DNA of 64,000 bases from Aphelocoma coerulescens (taxonomy: Eukaryota > Chordata > Aves > Passeriformes > Corvidae), in the NCBI RefSeq assembly GCF_041296385.1, contig NC_091023.1:23313924-23377923 (forward strand). Direction: 5' to 3'. Position 1 is the first letter of the stretch. Every line of letters begins with the position of its first letter. Shown here in pieces: positions 40,101-45,607 of the stretch. Below the pieces are notes generated by a model. That model had not been told where the DNA came from, ran no database searches, and saw only the letters and a program-made list of their open reading frames with translations. The position numbers and the translations under genes are program-made.

Positions 40101-43100
40101 CTCTTCTTTTTAGAACTGCTGTAAAATTCCAATACCCTGAAATACCTCAGTTACCATGATGGCTCACCCAGGGTCTGCTGAGTTGTTGAGGTGGAGTTAT
40201 CAGTTCCTCTCACTCCATGAGGCAGACATGAGGTGGGAAGAGTAATTCAGTTACAAATAATTAGATAATTGTGATACAATTCCTGCAACTGGACTTATTT
40301 CTTTGTCTCAAGAGAAGGCCTTGAAGTAGAAAAAGATGAAGAGGGCTGTGTGGCTTCACCTCATCTAGGGGTGCCTTCACTTGAGTGCTGTAAGATTTGA
40401 ATTCAGTTGGTGTGGTACTTGTTGCACCTGGAGTATGAACTGGTACATTTTTTTCTTTTTGTAAAATATATTCTCCTTCTGTTGAAGTGTTCCTGGAAAT
40501 AAGCACCTCAGTGTCACAGCCTGCCAATGATGCGTGTTGAATCAAATGCAGCTTTTAGAGTTAAGACAATGCAAAAGCATCCTGAATCCTTCCAGTAGAC
40601 TCATTTCTCCTGTTCTAATAAAAATTAAATAAATGTAGTTAAAAATTCCTTGGTATTTCCCTCAAAGTGCATATCCTTCAGGTTTTATCACAGGACACGG
40701 CAGACACCTGTATATTGATTTGCTGGGCAGGGAAAACAGCCCAAATGCAGAATTAATGTTTGTTCTCTTCAGCAAAACCAGAATTGGACAAGAGTAAGTT
40801 CTATCTCAGACCTTGTTAACTTAATAAATGCTGTCACCATATTAATAAACACTTTCTTGCTCTCAGACATGTCCCTCAGTATTCCTTTTAGCCCACTATT
40901 AATTCTTCCAAGGCAACAAACAGCATTTGGAGAGTTCCCACACGCGCTGGGATCAGGCTCCAGCACTGACCCTGGTGACTCTTCCATTACTGGGGTAACC
41001 AGTGGTGGCCCTGCACAGTCACACTCCAGCTCTGGAGGCAGCTGCTCCCAAAGTCCCCCTGGCCAAGGTCAGGAAACCTGCCAGAGCTCCAAGGTTTGAC
41101 CGAAACCCCTGGGGATGGGGTGACAGTGATTGCAATATCACTCTAATCAACAAAATAGGGGCTTCTTTCATCAACAGTTAATCACAGGACTTCACTTGTC
41201 TCTAAGTTCCTTCAGTTGCCTTGACAGATGAGAACACAATAATATAAATAAGAAATGACAGTTTACCAAAGAAGGTTAACATAAGGTCACGACCTTTTTC
41301 TACTTGACTTCTGCAGCTTATTCATGTGTGAAAACATGCTTTTGTAGCTGTAGCCTCAGCATCCCTTACAAATCTGGACTTGTGCCAACAACTGAGCTTT
41401 CAAATTACCATTTAAAATACCATTTAAAGTGGTATTTATGTTCAGAAAATACCATTTCTGCATTTTGCGATGCTCCAGTAGAACTGTTTCGCATTAGAAT
41501 AAAATATGAAATGAGGATATCTCTGCATTTCACAGCCTATCTCACTGACATAGGCTGTCAGTGGTACCTCTGCTTCACAAACAAGGAGATATGGGACACA
41601 CCCCCATCTCCTCTCCCTTCCTCAGACCAGGTTACACCTTTCTGAGCAAACCCACCCACGGCCCCTCCCCAGGCTGCCCCAGGAACACCACGGGATGCAC
41701 AGGGCACAGCATCAGCCTGACAGTCCTACACCAGTAAATGTCAAATATTAATTTGTCACATTATTTGTGCAGTGATTTCAAGCCAAATCCCGTCTCATCA
41801 TTCATTTCCACCAGGCACACGAGGAGCGGGAGGGAAGCAGGAGCTTTCTGTCACAATCTGTAATGCCTACACGAGGAGCTGCCAGAAGATATTTCTCTGT
41901 CACAGAAGCAAACTGAAGTTCTGAGCATGAAGGCTGGAGAGTGAAAGCTGCAGTACAACATGGAGATAATTAGTTCTGAAAGGCTAATCAGGTCACTGCT
42001 CTGGCTGGCATTTCTATGGGGATGCACATGCCTTCATCTCACCACACCTTGCCTCTGGATATGAGTATCCCGCACCAAAGTGAAGCAAGACTTTACAAAC
42101 TACGTAACTCTGAATGACATATCCTGCCATAAGAACCCCCAAACAGCCAGGAAAGATCCCTACAAATAGCCAGGAAAGATCCCTATAGCCCCTGGAAGTA
42201 GGATAGACCCCACACCACGGGGTGTCCCAGGCCGTGCTGCTTGATCCCCTTCCCCATGTGGGTCCAACCAGCCACAGAACCACTCAAGAAGGGGAAAGTT
42301 TAATCAAACTTTTTTTTAATCAAACAAATATTTCTGATAGCAATAACTATTTTAAGATTATCTCACCTATTTTATGCTGTTGTCTTGTGCATATTCATGG
42401 AGTCTCGTGTCTTGTACGCACCTCTGACACCCTGGAAGGTGGAGATGTTGAGCACTGTCAGCTCATTCAAGCTGTGAAATTAGGCCTTTGGGTCTCCAAA
42501 AGAATTGTTCACAAACTCCCAGCAATGATTGATCAAAAGAGCAGTGCACTTCAGCACGTTGTTGGTTAGTGAATTTTTATCCACTTTCCCTTCCTTAGCA
42601 TTCAACAGCTGTAAATGGCTAAAATAATATTTAAAAAAACCCAACAGTTATTTCCTGACATCCTTCCCTTTTGTCAGAAGGATGCTCTATTTTGTTTCTG
42701 AAAAACATGATCAATCTTTCCAGCAATAATGACTCGCTGAATAAAATCTGTGCTACTTCCATGCTGCTTTTCTAACAATACACCTTATTTGTACCTTGGC
42801 TTATAAAAAAACCCCGTACACCAATCGATCATTGCAGGCACCAGTGAAATAAAACCAACCATGAGACAAATAACGGGAGCAGAACAATAGTGCACATCTA
42901 TTTAACGCCTGAGTTTAGACTAAGGGGTAACATAAAGCACAGTGATGCTATAAAGACAGAAAGAATGGAACAACCCAGAATGACAATAAGCTTTATTCCT
43001 CCAAAAAACCACTGGTTAACCTGAATGAGGAGCTGTTTTACTCCCATCTGCAAAATGACTCCTCTGAGAAAGCAGAGGCATCAATAAAGCCCCAGTTCAG

Positions 43101-45119
43101 TGCCACACCCTGGAAGACCTTCCAGCAGCACACAGAGGTTTGTTTGGGAGCTCACTCTTCCCTCATGTAGTAACCAACCACTAAGTTACTCATATCATAA
43201 CACCTGATGGCCAGAACTTGGCTGAAATTGGCCTTCTTGCAGGCCAGTACAGCCAAATGCTCGTTGTGGTTGTCACCTCTGCAGAATTTCAGGTGTACTG
43301 AGTGACACCACCATGTTCACTTTGTTCTATGACTTGAGCGTTTCCAGTTCATTGTATGTTTCCATTTTTGCCTGAAGATTTCAAAAAATAGCTTCAAAAC
43401 AGCTAATAACACATCCCCCTGCAATTCCTGGTCAGACAAAATATAGTACAAAAATCAAATACCTTAAGCTCTGTTTGAGTTTTTATTAAAGACTGTCCAA
43501 ATGCTAGAATTTAAAGCGTATTGTAAGAATAGTTTTGTGCAGAAGGAACACTAATTTGGCTTACCTATTAACACAAAACTATGACTCTTGCATGCTAAGG
43601 ATTAGGATGAGTAGGACTCCTGCTTTCAAAAACATTGGGGTCTGGACAACTTTTATGCACCAAAAGCATTCAGGAGTCATCAAAACACAGACCTGTGCAT
43701 GGGCTCATGGGCATATTGCCAGTCACTCCCCAGGAAGAGGTAAGAGAAGCTGAGGTGAAGTAGCAGGGATCTGAATCATCCATGCTATTCCTGGGTTGAG
43801 CTCTCCAAAGGCCAAAATGAAAACACAGAGGACCATAATGAAATATTTCAATCAAAATAAAATAACCATCTACAGCTTATTTACACTCTCAAGGTAGACC
43901 TCAACTGATAGGCTGCCACAGAAAATAATTCCATTGTCTTTTAGTGAAAAAAGGAGTGCAGCCAAATAAATTATAAAGTAAGGATAAATCATATGACCAC
44001 GAGCAAGAAATAGAGTGCTTTGTACAAACCTTAAGAAGGAGTCGAACAATGGTAAAATGAAATCCTGGAAGAAAGGATTGTGTGAGATACTGTGCAATGG
44101 GAAAAGCCAGAGAATACTGTTTCTTGTGAAAAGCTGATAATACAGTTCATGAAAAGCTGCCCTGAGATTAAAAAAAAATCAACACTGATGCATTTACTGC
44201 AGCACTGAAATGCAGGGGAGGTGCAACCCAGGCACACAGCAGAGCACAGCAGAGCATGTGGCAGCACATCCCCATTTCCTGTGTCAGGGGAGAGCTCAGA
44301 CAGAAGGAACTGCTCTGGCCTGCACTGCAGCACACCTTGGGTACCTAACCTGGCCTCCTCCACCTTCTGCAGCATCTACTGATGCACAAAATGTAGTGAC
44401 TGTAGGTCAACACCTCATCTGGGCTTGTTTACACCCACTCTGTTTACCAGTGCAAGTCTGACCATAATTCATTGTGTTCTAACGTAAGTTTTTGCATATG
44501 AACAAATTTTACCCCATAATACACTAACTAGACTTAAATCTCCCTTAGGAAAAAGACAAATGGGTTTACATAGCATGTGGTTTCAAATCCTTTTTTATTC
44601 AGTTAATCTCTAGCTGTGGAATTGTGATTGAAATGTGAAAATGTATGTGTGTCTTCTGGTAAGAACCATTTTCCTTTAGAGACAGATGAAATATTATCAA
44701 GCGTATACACTTCCTTCAGGTTTTTAAACTGATGATGGAAATCCCATAATCAGAACATGGCACAGCCAATCCAGGTTAAGTGATAACATTTTTTTCAACA
44801 AAATAAAACAAAACCCCAACCCTTTGAAGTGTTCTTACAGTTACATCTTCATAATCCAGACATGAGAAGATCTGCACTCTCGACAACTCTGAGCACACGC
44901 TCTTCAGCTGGCTCCACATAAAAGCCAGCATCTCCTTCTCCTTCCTAAGTCTGCTGATTCCTTAATAGCAGTGAGACATGGCACACAAAGCATTACCTCC
45001 ACAGGATTTTCCATCTTCCCCCAGCTTCTGGCCAGCTGGACACTTGCAGTGGTAGCTGCCGATGGTGTTGCAGCAGCGGTCATGGCAGCCCCCGTTCTCC
45101 ATGGTGCACTCATTCACAT
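1..45119 (-). CDS. MEGF6: MEGF6, partial gene: 12 coding exons (internal part)
   Basis: The coding sequence joins, in transcript order, 44997-45119, 25581-25703, 19570-19695, 15299-15421, 12565-12687, 9902-10039, 7417-7539, 6431-6553, 5342-5494, 2922-3053, 271-399 and 77 down to 1. About 1.49 kb of coding sequence is visible. Every complete exon has AG/GT borders and phase 1 at both ends, and the joined frame stays open. Identification as MEGF6 rests on domain order (calcium-binding EGFs, then EGFs lacking the calcium motif, an acidic linker, then laminin-type EGFs). It also rests on landmark peptides I recognise from the mammalian protein: CYRIEMEIV between two EGFs, an eight-cysteine EGF ending DGCSC, and CNETCPPGTFG and EDGCPKG in the first laminin-EGFs. 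MEGF6 is a large extracellular protein, probably secreted, of poorly known function. Both ends are missing: the signal peptide and EMI domain should lie above 64000, and most laminin-EGF repeats below 1. The primary transcript probably covers the whole window. Confidence 0.93.
78..270 (-). other. MEGF6: MEGF6 intron, 193 bp
   Basis: This short intron joins the second and third laminin-EGF exons (donor GTATGG, acceptor CCAAAG). Its acceptor lacks a long pyrimidine tract. I see no repeat or other gene in it. Confidence 0.85.
271..399 (-). CDS. MEGF6: MEGF6 exon: second laminin-type EGF repeat
   Basis: This 129-bp exon is phase 1 to 1, with acceptor CTCCACAG above 399 and donor GTATGG below 271. 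It encodes [29 protein letters not shown] and [11 protein letters not shown]: eight cysteines in laminin-EGF spacing. Joined to the next exon it gives [11 protein letters not shown], a typical end-to-start junction of adjacent repeats in this family. The intron to the next exon is only 193 bp, the shortest in the window. Confidence 0.95.
400..2921 (-). other. MEGF6: MEGF6 intron, 2.5 kb
   Basis: It contains one plus-strand CR1 3' fragment (about 490-918). The rest is unique AT-rich sequence with no recognisable exon on either strand. Open frames in it have no domain features. Confidence 0.85.
490..918 (+). mobile_element. CR1 LINE 3' fragment
   Basis: This stretch matches the 3' end of avian CR1. 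Landmarks in order are the GAGCTGGGGGTGTTCAG block near 545, TCTCTTCTCCCAGGCAACCAG, GGTTTAGGTTGGATATCAGG near 700, GGAGTCACCATCCCTGCAGG near 776, and the diagnostic terminal ATTCTGTG octamer repeats at about 900-917. It is 5'-truncated, as usual for CR1, has no open reading frame and lies antisense to MEGF6. The 5' boundary is approximate. Confidence 0.9.
2922..3053 (-). CDS. MEGF6: MEGF6 exon: first laminin-type EGF repeat
   Basis: This 132-bp exon is phase 1 to 1, with acceptor CTGTCAG above 3053 and donor GTGAGT below 2922. It encodes [29 protein letters not shown] and [11 protein letters not shown]. The eight cysteines follow the laminin-EGF pattern typical of MEGF6, MEGF10/11 and related proteins. 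It ends AAC GAG A, and the next exon supplies CC to complete Thr. The result is Asn-Glu-Thr, a potential N-glycosylation sequon that exists only across the splice junction. The next domain begins immediately (NETCPPGTFG). Confidence 0.95.
3054..5341 (-). other. MEGF6: MEGF6 intron, 2.3 kb
   Basis: This is unique sequence between the linker exon and the first laminin-EGF exon. It holds a strong hairpin at 4717-4749. The part next to the linker exon (about 4940-5340) is GC-rich. I see no coding signal outside the exons. Confidence 0.85.
5342..5494 (-). CDS. MEGF6: MEGF6 exon: acidic linker between the two EGF series
   Basis: This 153-bp exon is phase 1 to 1, with acceptor GCCCTAG above 5494 and donor GTGAGT below 5342. 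It contains no cysteine and no EGF signature. The peptide starts [15 protein letters not shown], has a proline/leucine-rich centre ([19 protein letters not shown]) and ends [10 protein letters not shown]. The call rests on perfect phase compatibility with both neighbouring exons, strong splice sites, high GC content with third-position G/C, and its place between the last calcium-binding EGF and the first laminin-EGF. Mammalian MEGF6 has an acidic linker of similar size there, ending in a comparable RGE-x-TL motif before the VCL of the next domain (from memory). The low sequence similarity suggests a fast-evolving spacer. Two other frames are also open here, so transcript data would be needed for certainty. 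Confidence 0.82.
5495..6430 (-). other. MEGF6: MEGF6 intron, 936 bp
   Basis: This intron lies between the last calcium-binding EGF exon and the linker exon. It is AT-rich, with short A and T runs near 5669-5690 and 6109-6119. I found no repeat family or RNA gene. Confidence 0.85.
6431..6553 (-). CDS. MEGF6: MEGF6 exon: calcium-binding EGF domain
   Basis: This 123-bp exon is phase 1 to 1, with acceptor TTTCTAG above 6553 and donor GTGAGT below 6431. It encodes [14 protein letters not shown], the hydroxylation-type motif [12 protein letters not shown] (C-x-N-x4-Y-x-C-x-C) and GDNRWAC. All six EGF cysteines and the calcium-ligand residues are present. This is the last calcium-binding EGF of the series. 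The next exon is the non-EGF linker, after which the repeats change to the laminin type. The end of the domain (NRWAC) departs from the usual DGRxC turn. Confidence 0.95.
6554..7416 (-). other. MEGF6: MEGF6 intron, 863 bp, one third CR1
   Basis: About 270 of its 863 bp are a CR1 fragment that reaches to within roughly 14 bp of the donor. The remainder is unique and shows no coding features. Confidence 0.85.
7130..7402 (+). mobile_element. CR1 LINE 3' fragment next to an exon
   Basis: CR1 landmarks include GGTTTAGATTGGATGTTAGG, GTTGCCCAGAGAAGCTGTGG, a GGAAGGCGTCCCTGCCCGTG block and GATGACCCTTACGGTCCCTT. The terminal octamers are degraded. The copy is antisense to MEGF6 and ends about 14 bp from the donor of the exon at 7417-7539. 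Confidence 0.9.
7417..7539 (-). CDS. MEGF6: MEGF6 exon: eight-cysteine calcium-binding EGF
   Basis: This 123-bp exon is phase 1 to 1, with acceptor CCTTGCAG above 7539 and donor GTGGGT below 7417. It encodes [14 protein letters not shown], the hydroxylation-type motif [12 protein letters not shown] and SADGCSC. There are eight cysteines, because one extra follows Cys2 (CC) and another precedes the last (CSC). From memory, mammalian MEGF6 has the same CC and CxC pattern at this position, so the extra pair is probably an ancestral additional disulfide and not an error. A CR1 fragment on the opposite strand ends only about 14 bp beyond the exon, so the donor is wedged between the coding end and the repeat. 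Confidence 0.95.
7814..8087 (+). mobile_element. CR1 LINE 3' fragment
   Basis: It contains GGTTTAGGTTGGATATCAGA, a CTGCCCAGGCTCCCCAGGGA block, GGAGTTGGACTGAATGATCC and a TATGGTTCTATGA end. This is a different CR1 subfamily flavour from the 7130 copy. The 3' end is near 8087. Confidence 0.85.
8746..8893. repeat. Two-copy tandem duplication, 74-bp unit
   Basis: Copy 1 is 8746-8819 and copy 2 is 8820-8893. Both read CCAACAAAAAGGAG, then TTTTTGC-GTTAGGAGCAAC, TTTTCATG-CCTCAG and CTGTGTTCTC. They differ at only a handful of positions, so the duplication is fairly recent. It lies in an intron and makes no recognisable product. Confidence 0.9.
9061..9290. repeat. Pyrimidine-rich low-complexity stretch
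   Basis: About 230 bp is dominated by C and T on the plus strand, including CTCCCCTCCTCCTCCTCTCT near 9117-9136. It has no coding features. Confidence 0.55.
9902..10039 (-). CDS. MEGF6: MEGF6 exon: IEMEIV linker plus EGF-like domain
   Basis: This 138-bp exon is phase 1 to 1, with acceptor CTGCAAG above 10039 and donor GTAACC below 9902. It starts with a short linker (IEMEIVDSC after the shared Arg codon), which explains why it is five codons longer than a simple EGF exon. It continues [21 protein letters not shown] and LDGQTCT. There are six EGF cysteines. Pro-Arg replaces the aromatic residue of the calcium-binding motif, so this is a non-calcium EGF. The 3' half is strongly GC- and CpG-rich. 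An open reading frame on this strand starts at the internal Met of the linker and runs on into the intron, but the conserved GT donor and the domain end show where the exon really stops. Confidence 0.94.
10040..12564 (-). other. MEGF6: MEGF6 intron, 2.5 kb
   Basis: The 10183-10776 part holds a 197-codon plus-strand open frame with no recognisable domain. The region is moderately GC-rich and I treat the frame as chance. The rest is AT-rich unique sequence. Confidence 0.85.
12565..12687 (-). CDS. MEGF6: MEGF6 exon: calcium-binding EGF domain
   Basis: This 123-bp exon is phase 1 to 1, with acceptor CTTGCAG above 12687 and donor GTAAGT below 12565. It encodes DVDEC, ARCAHRC, the hydroxylation-type motif [12 protein letters not shown] (C-x-N-x4-F-x-C-x-C) and GADGRQCY, so it is a six-cysteine calcium-binding EGF. 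The last complete codon is Tyr and the split codon becomes Arg with the next exon. This gives CYRIEMEIV, a linker peptide I recognise from mammalian MEGF6 and the best single landmark for the gene call. The Cys1-Cys2 loop is AEGRAR, with no NGG motif. Confidence 0.95.
12688..15298 (-). other. MEGF6: MEGF6 intron, 2.6 kb
   Basis: It contains a compact locus of competing inverted repeats at 13147-13221 and an A-run near 13427-13437. I found no CR1 copy or coding signal. Confidence 0.85.
15299..15421 (-). CDS. MEGF6: MEGF6 exon: EGF-like domain, non-calcium type
   Basis: This 123-bp exon is phase 1 to 1. The acceptor ends TTTCAG above 15421 and the donor is GTAAGA below 15299. The encoded domain runs [25 protein letters not shown] and SADKKSC. 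It has six cysteines in EGF spacing, but Ala stands where the calcium-binding consensus has Phe/Tyr and the DxDE motif is absent. A non-calcium EGF is inferred. The exon is less GC-rich than the others and has no long open frame around it, so it is easily missed by ORF length alone. It was found by cysteine spacing and splice borders, and the phase-1 junctions on both sides fit the neighbouring exons (AKCGC...KSC-L, then DVDEC). Confidence 0.9.
17499..17645 (-). mobile_element. CR1 LINE 3' fragment
   Basis: This is the reverse-oriented CR1 3' end. From low to high coordinates it reads ACAGAATCCCAGGATGGTTT, a CCACGGACAGGGACACCTTC block, GCTCCAAGCCCCATCCAACC and CACTTCCAGGGATGGGGCAG. It is short, about 145 bp. 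Confidence 0.9.
19038..19056. repeat. (GT)n microsatellite
   Basis: An uninterrupted 19-bp GT dinucleotide run is followed by a GC and then TTGTGTTGG. Confidence 0.95.
19570..19695 (-). CDS. MEGF6: MEGF6 exon: EGF-like domain, non-calcium type
   Basis: This 126-bp exon is phase 1 to 1, with acceptor CTCCAG above 19695 and donor GTGAGT below 19570. It encodes an EGF domain beginning AVNSC (the first base of the Ala codon comes from the previous exon), with NNGGCEQDC for Cys2-Cys3, [13 protein letters not shown] in the centre and KTDAKSC at the end. The calcium and hydroxylation consensus is not met, because Gln replaces Asn/Asp two residues after Cys3 and the pre-Cys1 residues are not DxDE. 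It therefore probably folds without a bound calcium. It is one codon longer than its 123-bp neighbours; the extra residue lies in the Cys3-Cys4 loop. It matches the INSC-type EGF that follows the DVDEC domain in mammalian MEGF6. Confidence 0.94.
20445..20687 (+). mobile_element. CR1 LINE 3' fragment
   Basis: Landmarks are TTAAATTAGATATTAGGAGG, CACAGGCTGCCCAGAGAAGC, TGTCCAAGGCCAGGTTGGAC and a GATTCTGTGTTCTCTATGA end that is a slightly decayed octamer tail. Confidence 0.9.
21839..22148 (-). mobile_element. CR1 LINE 3' fragment
   Basis: It starts at the low-coordinate end with ACAGAATCACAGAATGG and continues through CTGCCATGGGCAGGGACACC, GCCTTGGACACTGCCAGGG, TTCCTTCCTAATATCCAATC and the AAGTCCCTCTCCAGCTCTCT block. 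It is about 310 bp with its 3' end at 21839, in the opposite orientation to the 20445 copy. Confidence 0.92.
23853..23892. repeat. Short ATATCCT tandem repeat
   Basis: Three irregular copies of the ATATCCTAT motif occur within 40 bp, the first two forming a 15-bp ACTATATCCTATATT unit. Confidence 0.85.
25581..25703 (-). CDS. MEGF6: MEGF6 exon: calcium-binding EGF domain
   Basis: This 123-bp exon is phase 1 to 1, with acceptor CTGCAG just above 25703 and donor GTAAGG below 25581. It encodes one six-cysteine calcium-binding EGF: DVDEC at the start, LNGGC for Cys2, the hydroxylation-type motif [12 protein letters not shown] (C-x-N-x4-F-x-C-x-C), and HADGRTC at the end. The exon is clearly more GC- and CpG-rich than its intronic surroundings. 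Joined to the next exon it reads RTC-I-AVNSC, a layout matching the mammalian MEGF6 RTC-xx-INSC junction as I remember it. Acidic residues before Cys1 and the Asn after Cys3 are the expected calcium ligands. The domain should fold co-translationally in the ER with 1-3, 2-4, 5-6 disulfides. Confidence 0.95.
26247..26390 (-). mobile_element. CR1 LINE 3' fragment
   Basis: It begins TCATAGAATCACAGAATGG and continues with GGGACCCTAAAGCTCATC, the CCATGTGCAGGGACACC block and GGCCTTGGACACTTCTAGG, then stops. The well-preserved terminal octamers suggest a comparatively young copy. Confidence 0.92.
26895..27025 (-). mobile_element. Possible old CR1 fragment
   Basis: CCCAGGGATGGCAACTCCAC followed by a CCATCTCCCCCAGGGGCGAT block and an AAGATATTTTCCTCCCCAAG segment resembles the central part of a reverse CR1 3' end, but it is strongly diverged. 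The terminal octamers are absent. Confidence 0.35.
30160..30375 (+). mobile_element. CR1 LINE 3' fragment
   Basis: Landmarks are ATTTAGATTAGATACTAGG, GTCACCATCCCTGAAGTG, a GGTTTAATGGTGAACATGG block, CTGGACTTGATCTTGAAAG and TTTTCCAACCTTAATGG. The octamer tail is decayed to GCTGCATGATTTC. Confidence 0.88.
33393..33421. repeat. Polypyrimidine tract
   Basis: A CTTTTCTCTTTCTTTCTC block is followed by a run of T. It lies inside an intron and is not next to an exon. Confidence 0.7.
34072..34122. repeat. Compound (AC)n/(AT)n/(AC)n microsatellite
   Basis: TACACACACACACAGAGACA is followed by a run of about ten AT units (34089-34110) and then ACACACACACA. The symmetric AC-AT-AC layout is seen directly. 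Confidence 0.95.
35720..36105 (-). mobile_element. CR1 LINE 3' fragment
   Basis: From its 3' end it reads TGAATCACAGATTGTTTGGG, GGTTGGAAGGGACCTTGAAG, GTCCAACCTGGCCTTGGACA, AAGAATTTCTTCTCAGTATC, AAGTCCCTCTCCAGCTCTCT and CTTCTCCAGGCTGAACCACC. At about 385 bp it is the longest minus-strand CR1 copy in the window. Confidence 0.92.
42145..42190. repeat. Two-copy tandem repeat, 23-bp unit
   Basis: AGCCAGGAAAGATCCCTA occurs at 42145 and again at 42168, giving a period of 23 bp. Confidence 0.85.
44997..45119 (-). CDS. MEGF6: MEGF6 exon: calcium-binding EGF with seven cysteines
   Basis: This is the most 5' MEGF6 exon I can support here: 123 bp, phase 1 to 1. The acceptor is a pyrimidine-rich tract ending CAG at 45120-45122 and the donor is GTAATG starting at 44996. 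It encodes a calcium-binding EGF that starts DVNEC, carries the hydroxylation-type motif C-x-N-x4-Y-x-C-x-C ([12 protein letters not shown]) and ends GEDGKSC. The domain has seven cysteines instead of six, because a second cysteine directly follows Cys3, where most family members have Val or Ile. The next exon joins in frame to give SCGDVDEC. It is separated from that exon by the longest fully contained intron in the window (19.3 kb). Its one-to-one counterpart in mammalian MEGF6 is not clear to me, since the following exon already resembles the first DVDEC domain of the human protein. Confidence 0.92.
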
Positions 45120-45311
45120 CTGCCAGAAGAAAGCACAAGAAACCAGTGAAGAGTGGGCACTGACCACACTGCCTGAAGATCTAAAGACAATCATGTCTGA
45201 CTGATGTGAAAAAATTAGAAAGTTTCTGAGATGAAACTCAGCTCCAGACCCTGAAGCAAACCCAAGAGCAGCAACTCCCAGCTACGCTGCTGAGCCCCTC
45301 CACCCAACCAA

Positions 45312-45607
45312 GTTGTGCCAGGGGAGGTTTAGACTGGGTATCACAAAACATTTCTTCATTGAAAGGATTGCCAAGCATTGAAAGGGTGCCCAGGGAAGTG
45401 GTGGAGACACCATCCCTAGAGGGATTTAAAAGACAAATATCATAGAATCATTACAGCTGGAGAACACCTCTAAGATCTTTGAGCCCACCACCATTAGTGG
45501 ATGTGGCATTTGGGGACATGCTTTAGTGGTGGGCTTGGCAGTGCTGGGTTAATGGCTGGACTCAATGGTCTTAAAGGTCTTTACAATCTAAATGGTTCTC
45601 TGATTCT
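45312..45607 (+). mobile_element. CR1 LINE 3' fragment interrupted by a second CR1
   Basis: Landmarks are GGGGAGGTTTAGACTGGGTA, GGAGACACCATCCCTAGAGG, GTGGATGTGGCATTTGGGGA, GGTGGGCTTGGCAGTGCTGG and TGGTTCTCTGATTCT at the 3' end. The copy is split between AAAGACA (about 45436) and GTGGATGTGG (about 45497) by a 60-bp insertion. Confidence 0.9.
45437..45495 (-). mobile_element. CR1 3'-end insertion nested in another CR1
   Basis: TCATAGAATCATTACAGCTG, GAGAACACCTCTAAGATC and TTTGAGCCCACCA form a reverse-oriented CR1 3' terminus of about 60 bp. It lies inside the plus-strand CR1 copy, whose flanks match the consensus without it. Confidence 0.75.

Larger units (their letters stand above)
25704..44996 (-). 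other. MEGF6: MEGF6 intron, 19.3 kb
   Basis: This is the longest fully contained intron. I searched it by eye for EGF cysteine spacing and DVDEC-type starts on the minus strand and found none. It contains CR1 copies at about 26247-26390, 30160-30375 and 35720-36105, a possible old copy at about 26895-27025, an (AC)/(AT) microsatellite (34072-34122), a two-copy 23-bp repeat (42145-42190) and an overlapping-hairpin locus (41532-41563). The CpG-containing patch at about 37710-37990 overlaps a 226-codon minus-strand open frame. Confidence 0.8.
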
